Shown here piece by piece: positions 5,828 through 10,863 of a stretch of 10,863 bases of DNA. The DNA comes from Pirellulales bacterium (GTDB lineage Bacteria; Planctomycetota; Planctomycetia; Pirellulales; JAICIG01): contig JAICIG010000274.1 of NCBI GenBank assembly GCA_025924495.1, forward strand, positions 1 to 10,863. Reading direction: 5' to 3'. The notes below the pieces were generated by a model. That model searched no databases. It was not told the DNA's origin and worked only from the letters and a program-made list of their open reading frames with translations. Both the position numbers and the translations under genes were made by a program. Position 1 is the first letter of the stretch; each line of letters begins with the position of its first letter.

Positions 5828-5836
5828 AATATACCA
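5828..5836 (-). promoter_or_regulatory. Predicted extended -10 promoter of the PQQ-like gene
   Basis: On the minus strand TGG-TATATT gives an extended -10 element (TGN plus a 5-of-6 -10 box). No good -35 box precedes it, which extended -10 promoters tolerate. The start site would be near 5821, about 80-105 bases before the preferred start codons at 5740 or 5716 and downstream of the longest possible start at 5923. Confidence 0.4.
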
Positions 5837-5954
5837 TGCAGCCCAGGCGGAAAGAGCGCCCAACGGACGCCGCTGACGGGCTTGCCTAGGCCCGCTCCAT
5901 AACGCATAACTCATTACTCTCACGTTTCCTCGCCACTGCTCAAGAGTTGGCCCC

Positions 5955-7256
5955 TTGGCTCGTTATTGGATCAGATTTTACGGCAAAAAACGCGGCGACC
6001 GCCGGACCGGGTCGAGCCAATTGCGCAGCGCCGGCGCCGGTTGCTTCTGGGGTCTATTCTTTCTGGCCGGCTGCTTTGCAATGGCCATGATCCTGGCGCA
6101 GTTCACTATTCCCGAGCTGCGCGTCAACCGCGACTATGTTGAACATACCTGCCGCGTCATCGACCGCCGCATCGATGAAGTGCCGCACGAAGACGGGTCC
6201 TTGTACGCGCCGGAATTCCGCCTGGAATATACGGTTAACGGCAAGACGTACGCGCTGTGGGCGAACTACGAAATCACCGACGTCCATACCAGCGATCGCT
6301 CGCGCAGCGAAGCCATCTTCAAGCAATTCGAACTCGGCAAGGAATACCCTTGCTGGTACGACCCTCGCGATCCTTCGCGCGTGGTGCTGAAACGCGGTTA
6401 CACCTGGTTCGCCTGGCTGATGCTGTTCTTCCCCGTACCGTTTCTGGCGATCGGCGGGGCCGGGCTGTTCTATGTCGTCTGGAGCTGGGGCAAATCGGCC
6501 GAGCGCCGCGCGATGTTGGCGCAAGTTCCGGCCCGACTCGACTTGTTCGACCACACAGGCGGCGTCGAGCCGCAGTGCCCCTATGTGCCGAGCGATGCCG
6601 ACCTGACCGACAGTCCCGGTACGCGGCTGATGTTTCGCCTGCCCGTCGCGTCGCGCGGCTGGAGCCTGGCAATCCTGGGCGGTATCACGCTGGTCTGGAA
6701 TTTGATCGTGGCCTGGTGGACTTGGGAAGCCGTCGAGCTGCTTCTTCAAGGCAATCCCGACTGGCTGTTGACGATTTTTCTCCTTCCATTCTTGTTGATT
6801 GGCTCCGCCTTGGTGCTGGTGCTGGTGCGTCGAATCCTCGTCGATACCGTCGTGGGGCCGACGATCGTCGAGATCTCCGGCCACCCGCTGTATCCCGGCC
6901 AGAGTTACGAGCTGTTTATCTCGCAGGCGGCCCGCAGCAAACTCGAACGATTTGAGATGCTGCTCGTCTGCGAGGAAGAAGCCACCTATCGCCAGGGCAC
7001 CGACACGCGCACTGCGACCAGGCGAGTTTGCGAGCAGCGCGTGTTTCGACGCGATTCCATCGCGATGGGCCGCGATGAACCGTTCGAAGCAAAGACGGCA
7101 TTCACCGTTCCGCCCGGCGCCATGCACTCCTTTCGCTCCGACCACAATCGCATTCATTGGCGGCTGATCGCCAAAGGCAAAACGTCGCGACGCCCCGAGT
7201 TCGAGCGCAGCTTCAAACTGTGCGTCTATCCGCATCCCGGGGGCAACGCGGCATGA
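5955..7256 (+). CDS. DUF3592 membrane protein with arrestin-like C-terminal domain
   Basis: This 433-aa integral membrane protein has likely membrane segments at about 31-50, 151-175, 236-256 and 270-292. Between the first two lies an extracytoplasmic DUF3592-type domain (about 61-148): CRVIDRRIDE, FRLEYTVNGKTY, and the family's end motif PCWYDPRDPSRVVL. After the fourth segment, residues 300-425 form a beta-rich domain with GHPLYPGQSYEL and a strand-rich end that recalls an arrestin-like sandwich; this part is inference. The start is TTG at 5955 with AAGAG 8 bases upstream. The first in-frame ATG (6081) would remove half of the first membrane segment, and no other start exists after the stop at 5907. 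The TGA overlaps the next ATG (ATGA). Function unknown. Confidence 0.82.
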   Translation: MARYWIRFYGKKRGDRRTGSSQLRSAGAGCFWGLFFLAGCFAMAMILAQFTIPELRVNRDYVEHTCRVIDRRIDEVPHEDGSLYAPEFRLEYTVNGKTYALWANYEITDVHTSDRSRSEAIFKQFELGKEYPCWYDPRDPSRVVLKRGYTWFAWLMLFFPVPFLAIGGAGLFYVVWSWGKSAERRAMLAQVPARLDLFDHTGGVEPQCPYVPSDADLTDSPGTRLMFRLPVASRGWSLAILGGITLVWNLIVAWWTWEAVELLLQGNPDWLLTIFLLPFLLIGSALVLVLVRRILVDTVVGPTIVEISGHPLYPGQSYELFISQAARSKLERFEMLLVCEEEATYRQGTDTRTATRRVCEQRVFRRDSIAMGRDEPFEAKTAFTVPPGAMHSFRSDHNRIHWRLIAKGKTSRRPEFERSFKLCVYPHPGGNAA

Positions 7257-7657
7257 ACTCCGCCGAAATCGTCGTCTCGCTCGACGGCCATCGCCGCAGT
7301 TACCAGCCCGGCGACACGTTATCGGGCGAGTATTATTTGGAATCGTTGTCGATCGCCGAACCGGCCGCCGTCGAGGTTTCGGTCGTGTGGTACACCGAAG
7401 GCCAGGGAGACGAAGATCTGGCCGTGCACCACTTCGAGCGTTTCGATCCGGAACAACGACCCGAGGTCGACCTCCGCCGCCCGCAGCGGTTCAGCGTGAA
7501 ATTGCCGCGCAGTCCGCTCAGCTATCAGGGCATTATCGTCAAGATTCAGTGGTGCGTTCGGGTGCGGGTTTTTCTGCCTCGCGGCAAAGAATTGTTTGCC
7601 GAAGCGCCGTTTCAGCTCGGCTCCGTGCCGCCTGCGCAACTCGTCGCCAGCGAGTGA
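7253..7657 (+). CDS. Small beta-rich protein, arrestin-like, coupled to the DUF3592 gene
   Basis: This 134-aa soluble protein has no signal peptide or membrane segment. It alternates short strands: AEIVVSLDGHRRSYQPGDTL, then SGEYYLES, VEVSVVWYTEG, FSVKLP, and IIVKIQWCVRVRVFL near the end. A strand followed by YxPGDTxSGxYxLES is the usual opening of arrestin-like sandwich domains, so I suggest that fold; I could not confirm a family. The ATG overlaps the stop of the DUF3592 gene by 4 bases, showing translational coupling and a probable complex. An upstream in-frame ATG at 7157 would overlap the DUF3592 gene by 100 bases and adds Arg/Gln-rich residues, so it is not preferred. Confidence 0.72.
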   Translation: MNSAEIVVSLDGHRRSYQPGDTLSGEYYLESLSIAEPAAVEVSVVWYTEGQGDEDLAVHHFERFDPEQRPEVDLRRPQRFSVKLPRSPLSYQGIIVKIQWCVRVRVFLPRGKELFAEAPFQLGSVPPAQLVASE

Positions 7658-7672
7658 CAACAGCGCGGCAGA

Positions 7673-7707
7673 TCCGCCCCTTGCTTAACCGGCGAATGCA
7701 GGGCGGA
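7673..7707. repeat. Inverted repeat TCCGCCC/GGGCGGA between the arrestin-like and RidA genes
   Basis: Perfect 7-bp arms (7673-7679 and 7701-7707) with a 21-base loop start 16 bases after the arrestin-like stop. It may end the DUF3592 transcript. A TACAAT (7719-7724) just after it is a possible -10 box for the RidA gene, but I see no -35 box to match. Confidence 0.3.
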
Positions 7708-7754
7708 GCGCCAGCGATTACAATGCTCGCATGGCTTGACGAAGGAAACTTGCT

Positions 7755-7760
7755 GAGGAA
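7755..7760 (+). promoter_or_regulatory. Ribosome binding site deciding the RidA-gene start
   Basis: GAGGAA lies 7 bases before the ATG at 7768. The frame is also open to an ATG at 7723, but that would place 15 extra residues before the signal peptide and has no such site. Confidence 0.65.
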
Positions 7761-7767
7761 TGAAACA

Positions 7768-9000
7768 ATGAATCGCTCGACGGCCATGTTTGCGGTTTTC
7801 GCCTCCTGGCTTGCCTGCGCGGCAATGGCTAAAGAACCTATGAAATTGACGCCGGTCGCCGGCGGTAAAGTCCGGCTGTTGGAAGCGGCGCCCGAGGGAG
7901 GCGCCGCACGAGCCGTGATCGTCGACGATCTGCCGCTGGCCCACACCACGCAAATGTTCCCCGTCGACCCGCAAGGCAAACTGATCGGCGGCAAGAAGCT
8001 GGAAGAGCAAGCGGAACAGACGTTCAATAACTTGGGCCAGGCCCTGGCGACCGTCGGTTCGTCATTCGATCAGATCGTCAAGCTCAACTTATATATTGCC
8101 TCCGCAGAGCTCGCGAGACAGACCGAAGACCTGGTCGACAATCGTCTGCGCGATGAGCTGCGCCCGGCCGTCAGCTTGGTGGTGACGCGACTGCCGGTGG
8201 AAGGCGCATTGATCGCGGCCGATGCCGTGGCGCTGGTCAAAGATTCTCAATCGCCGGCGACGAGCAAGAAAAAGGGGGCCGCGGAACGTTACGCTTCCGC
8301 GGCCGTGTTACCGGCGGGCGAACGGATTTATATCTCGGGGCAGGCGGAACCCGGCGACCTGAAGACCGCGACGCGTAAGACGCTGGAAAGTCTTCGCGCT
8401 ACGCTCAAGTTTCTGGGCCGCTCGGATGTCGACATTATCGAGTTGAAAGCCTTCGTAACGCCCATCGCGTCGGCGGAAGACGTGAAGCAGGAAATGGCGG
8501 CGTTCTTTGGCGATCTGCCCGTGCCGCCTTATTCGCTGGTCGAATGGGAATCGACGTTGCCGATCGAAATCGAACTGGTCGCCGCCGGCGGCAAGCAATC
8601 GGTTCGCGAAAAAGGCAAAACGTCTGATCGCATCGAATACCTCACGCCGCCCGGCATGACGGCCTCGCCGGTCTTCAGCCGACTGGCTCGCGTAGCGCCT
8701 GGGCCGATCATTTACGTTGGCGGGCTGTATGGCGGCAGCGAGGCTTCAGGCGCCGGACAGGTGGAAGCGATCTTTCAGGAGTTGACCGAGACGCTCGATT
8801 CAACCGGCAGCGACTTGCATCACCTGGCTAAAGCCACCTATTACGTCTCCAACGACGAGGCCAGCCGCGCACTCAACGATCTGCGTCCCAAGTATTACGA
8901 TCCCAAGCGTCCGCCCGCCGCCAGCAAAGCCGTGGTTCGCGCCGTCGGCCAGCCCGGCGAAACTGTCACGCTCGACATGATCGCCGTACCGGCGAAGTAA
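7768..9000 (+). CDS. Secreted protein with three tandem RidA (YjgF-like) domains
   Basis: This 410-aa protein has a signal peptide (about 1-21, ending CAAMA before KEP) and three consecutive RidA-like domains at about 33-158, 171-275 and 286-408. Each shows the family order: first strands, a long helix with (Q/T)xxxxxxLxxxLxxxGS, a (K/E)xxxYx strand, and a final LPxxxxxxxAxxA-type strand pair. RidA proteins are trimers that hydrolyse reactive enamines or imines in clefts between subunits; three domains in one chain could fold as a pseudo-trimer. The arginine that binds the substrate carboxylate (the R of the PAR motif) is missing in all three: V135 in RPAVS, Y255 in PPYS and A385 in PPAAS. 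Imine deaminase activity is therefore doubtful, and a binding or different enzymatic role in the periplasm is likely. Start supported by GAGGAA at 7755-7760. Confidence 0.85.
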   Translation: MNRSTAMFAVFASWLACAAMAKEPMKLTPVAGGKVRLLEAAPEGGAARAVIVDDLPLAHTTQMFPVDPQGKLIGGKKLEEQAEQTFNNLGQALATVGSSFDQIVKLNLYIASAELARQTEDLVDNRLRDELRPAVSLVVTRLPVEGALIAADAVALVKDSQSPATSKKKGAAERYASAAVLPAGERIYISGQAEPGDLKTATRKTLESLRATLKFLGRSDVDIIELKAFVTPIASAEDVKQEMAAFFGDLPVPPYSLVEWESTLPIEIELVAAGGKQSVREKGKTSDRIEYLTPPGMTASPVFSRLARVAPGPIIYVGGLYGGSEASGAGQVEAIFQELTETLDSTGSDLHHLAKATYYVSNDEASRALNDLRPKYYDPKRPPAASKAVVRAVGQPGETVTLDMIAVPAK

Positions 9001-9082
9001 GCCGGCTTGCATCTCTTGTACGATGGGCATTGCCCGCCATAAGCAAAACTCGACGCTTGTCGACCTGTTGCACGCAGCTTAC

Positions 9083-9089
9083 AAAGGAG
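9083..9089 (+). promoter_or_regulatory. Shine-Dalgarno-like AAAGGAG upstream of the MFS gene, oddly placed
   Basis: AAAGGAG is a good ribosome binding site, but it lies 34 bases before the GTG used here (9124). It is 9 bases before a TTG at 9099 that belongs to a different frame. Confidence 0.45.
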
Positions 9090-9123
9090 CCTCCCTCCTT
9101 GAAGACGACCCCTGCTCCCGCTC

Positions 9124-10296
9124 GTGCCTCAATTCAAGCTGCTGCTGTTGCTGGCGATTGCCCATGTGGCGGTCGATACGGTTGCGCTGGCGGTCCAACC
9201 GCTGTGGCCTGATTTGCGCAGCAGGCTGGCGCTGGACGACGCGCAGTTCCAAATCGCGTTTGTATTGTGGAACCTGGCGAACTCGCTGCTGCAGTTGCCG
9301 ATTGGCTATTGGGCCGAACGCCATGCGGCGAAGTGGCTGATTTGGGCCGGGCCCGCCTTGGGCGTGGCCTGCATCAGCGCGGTGGGCCTCGTCGACTCGT
9401 TCTTCGCACTCTGTCTGCTGCTCTGTTTTGCGGGCGTGGGCATCGCAGCGTTTCATCCCGAGGCGGCGGCGCTCGCCGCATCGTGCGCACCGGAAAACCG
9501 CAGTCGGGCCTTGTCGATCTTTGCCATCGGCGGTTATCTGGGGCAAGCCCTCGGGCCGCTGTATGCCGGCAAACTGACTGCGGCGTATGGTCTGCCAGCC
9601 ATCGTCTGGACGCTGGCTTGGGGGTGGGCCGCTTTCGCCGCCATCGCGTTCGCCTTGCGAAGAGCGCCGCCGCCGCCAGCAGCTCATGCAGACAGGCCTG
9701 ACCTACCGCTCAGGCGGTTATTGCAAGGCAAAAAGAAGTCGCTCGCGTTGCTCGTCGGGTTGGGGGTGTTGCGCGTGGCGCCGATGGCGGGCGTGCCGCT
9801 GGCCTTGGCCTTTGCCATCAAAGAAGCCGGCGGCACGAATGCCGATATCGGCTTCGCACAGTCGCTGTTCATGGGAGCGATCGGGGCCGGCAGCATCGGC
9901 TGCGCATTCTTCATTCATCACGAGAACGAGCGTTTGGCGTTCTGGTCGTTGCCGCTGGCGGCGTCGGCGCTGCTACTCGTTTGTCCCACAGCATCCCCCG
10001 CGTTGCTGAGGCTGTGCATCGTGGGCAGCGGCTTTGCGATGGGCGTCGCGTTGCCGGTGTTGGTCAGTCTTGGCCAGCAACTGCTGCCCGACGGCCAGCG
10101 AATTGCGAGCGGCTTGACGATGGGCGCCACCTGGGGCCTCGCGAGCCCGGTCGCTGCCGGCGCGATCGAATTGTTCGACCGCCTGGGCCAACCCGCTGCG
10201 GCATTTTACGCGCTGGCAGGCATTCTCGCGGCATCGAGCGCGTTATGCTTTGCGCTCCCTTCCCCGACAAGGGAACCATCGTCCGGCGCAGCGTGA
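9124..10296 (+). CDS. MFS transporter, fosmidomycin-resistance (Fsr)-like
   Basis: This 390-aa protein has about twelve hydrophobic segments split by a charged central loop (about 180-207: RRAPPPP to GKKKS), the usual MFS layout. It resembles the Fsr-type drug exporters: AHVAVDTVALAVQPLWP in the first helix, a basic loop GYWAERHAAKW (61-71) equivalent to the MFS motif A loop, AFHPEAAALA (109-118), and IFAIGGYLGQALGP (132-145). The likely role is proton-driven export of a small molecule from the cytoplasm; the substrate is unknown. The start is uncertain: GTG 9124 gives a sensible N-terminus at the first membrane segment, but the good ribosome binding site AAAGGAG is 34 bases away and fits an out-of-frame TTG at 9099. 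A frameshift near 9121-9128, a CTG at 9112, or a site-less start could explain this. It follows the RidA gene by 123 bases. Confidence 0.82.
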   Translation: MPQFKLLLLLAIAHVAVDTVALAVQPLWPDLRSRLALDDAQFQIAFVLWNLANSLLQLPIGYWAERHAAKWLIWAGPALGVACISAVGLVDSFFALCLLLCFAGVGIAAFHPEAAALAASCAPENRSRALSIFAIGGYLGQALGPLYAGKLTAAYGLPAIVWTLAWGWAAFAAIAFALRRAPPPPAAHADRPDLPLRRLLQGKKKSLALLVGLGVLRVAPMAGVPLALAFAIKEAGGTNADIGFAQSLFMGAIGAGSIGCAFFIHHENERLAFWSLPLAASALLLVCPTASPALLRLCIVGSGFAMGVALPVLVSLGQQLLPDGQRIASGLTMGATWGLASPVAAGAIELFDRLGQPAAAFYALAGILAASSALCFALPSPTREPSSGAA

Positions 10297-10320
10297 CAGC
10301 GTGGAATAGGTTGTTACACT
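10293..10320 (+). promoter_or_regulatory. Predicted promoter of the dehydrogenase gene, overlapping the MFS stop
   Basis: GTGACA (10293-10298, 5 of 6 for -35) is followed after 16 bases by TACACT (10315-10320, 4 of 6 for -10). The -35 box overlaps the TGA of the MFS gene. The start would be near 10327, giving a leader of about 64 bases that contains the inverted repeat at 10347-10372. Confidence 0.4.
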
Positions 10321-10346
10321 GGCTGCGAGTTTCGATCACTCCGCCG

Positions 10347-10372
10347 TAGCGGAATCCCTGAGAATTCCGCTA
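10347..10372. repeat. Perfect 9-bp inverted repeat in the dehydrogenase leader
   Basis: TAGCGGAAT (10347-10355), an 8-base loop, and ATTCCGCTA (10364-10372). It ends 18 bases before the ATG at 10391. It may be an operator, a leader hairpin, or the end structure of the MFS transcript; no T-run follows. Confidence 0.5.
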
Positions 10373-10390
10373 TCCAGAAAGCATCACCGC

Positions 10391-10863
10391 ATGACAGACC
10401 GACCGCTGATCGTAATTCCCGGCGACGATCCGATCCAGATTCAAAGCTCGCGTCACCTGGCCCGCCTCGAGCCGTACGGCGAGGTGATTCTGTATCCCGA
10501 CCGGCCGCGCGATAACGCCGAGAAAGTTCGCCGGGCTTGCGACGCCACCTGCTTGATCAACTCGCGCAGTTCGGTCCTTTGGCCGGCCGAAGTTCTCAAG
10601 CAATTGCCGAAGTTGAAGATGTTCGCCATCTGCGGCATCGGAACCGACGCCATCGACTTGAATGTGGCGCGCGAGCAAGGCATCGACGTTCGCAACCTGC
10701 CCGGCCGCACGGCGCCGATCGTGGCCGAACACGCCCTCGGCCTGCTCTTGGCTATCTCGAAGCGAGCCTGGTTCCAGACCAACGAGCTCAAGCAAGGCCG
10801 CTGGACCGGCATGCAGAACATTTATCTTCGCGGCAAAACGCTGGGCTTGATCGGCGCCGGTCC
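10391..10863 (+). CDS. D-isomer-specific 2-hydroxyacid dehydrogenase (5' part; runs off the window)
   Basis: 157 codons are present. The N-terminal substrate-binding domain (about 1-105) shows the family pattern: LIVIPGDD, a Cys-Leu-Ile-Asn strand (about 54-57), LPKLKMFAICGIGTDAIDL (72-90) and GIDVRNLPGRTA (97-108). VAEHALGLLLAISKR (111-125) follows at the domain crossover, and the window ends in the NAD-binding glycine motif (GKTLGLIGAG). The catalytic Arg, Glu and His lie beyond the edge. Such enzymes reduce 2-oxoacids or oxidise 2-hydroxyacids with NAD(P); the GIGTDAIDL segment is like phosphoglycerate dehydrogenases, but the substrate cannot be told from this part. The ATG is preceded only by a weak AGAAAG. 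It is separated from the MFS gene by 94 bases with its own candidate promoter. Confidence 0.9.
   Translation, partial: MTDRPLIVIPGDDPIQIQSSRHLARLEPYGEVILYPDRPRDNAEKVRRACDATCLINSRSSVLWPAEVLKQLPKLKMFAICGIGTDAIDLNVAREQGIDVRNLPGRTAPIVAEHALGLLLAISKRAWFQTNELKQGRWTGMQNIYLRGKTLGLIGAG

Noticed and set aside
5717..5923. N-terminal extension of the PQQ-like protein to the ATG at 5923
   Set aside because: The added 69 residues are Arg-rich, would bury the signal peptide inside the chain, and lie upstream of the extended -10 element at 5828-5836.
6054..7235. 393-codon minus-strand open frame opposite the DUF3592 gene
   Set aside because: It is fully antisense to a gene with recognisable domain motifs. 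GC-rich codon usage commonly keeps antisense frames open, and the product shows no family or membrane pattern of its own.
7753..7832. Lipoprotein reading of the RidA-protein signal (Cys17)
   Set aside because: The residues before Cys17 are W-L-A, so the -3 position does not fit a lipobox, and an AMA cleavage site follows directly.

Overview
The window reads as chromosomal DNA of a planctomycete, probably of the Pirellulales. The base composition is GC-rich, and several families typical of that phylum occur side by side: a DUF11-repeat surface protein with a LEPR-XLL-type N-terminus, a DUF1559 protein, a PQQ-like beta-propeller protein, a stand-alone RNA polymerase alpha-CTD-like protein, and secreted RidA-like domains. 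I saw no rRNA, tRNA, CRISPR array, IS element or phage gene. The phylum call is inference from gene content.

Layout. Positions 1-985 (minus strand) hold the N-terminal part of a large exported repeat protein. A gene-poor stretch follows to about 1720. Next are a possible 49-aa ORF (1720-1869), an orphan receiver-domain response regulator (1889-2425) and a DUF1559 protein (2793-3566) whose prepilin-like N-terminus looks degenerate. After an intergenic region rich in symmetric elements and A-tracts comes a 90-aa alpha-CTD-like protein (3915-4187). Convergent to it is a minus-strand exported PQQ-like propeller protein (4319-5716); the gap between them holds several inverted repeats.

Divergent from the propeller gene is a two-gene unit: a DUF3592 membrane protein (TTG start, 5955-7256) whose stop overlaps the start of a small beta-rich, arrestin-like protein (7253-7657). 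Then come a secreted protein with three consecutive RidA-like domains (7768-9000), an Fsr-like MFS exporter (9124-10296), and the first 157 codons of a D-2-hydroxyacid dehydrogenase (from 10391), which has its own candidate promoter and a leader inverted repeat.

How the genes relate. Apart from the tightly coupled DUF3592/arrestin-like pair there is no obvious pathway; this looks like a series of short transcription units. The most interesting items are: the alpha-CTD-only protein, which keeps every UP-element contact residue I could align and has a promoter with phased A-tracts and palindromes; the triple-RidA chain, in which all three domains lack the family's catalytic arginine; and the split arrestin-like arrangement. 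Two genes (DUF1559 and alpha-CTD-like) are each preceded by a 14-17-codon ORF joined to them by an ATGA overlap.
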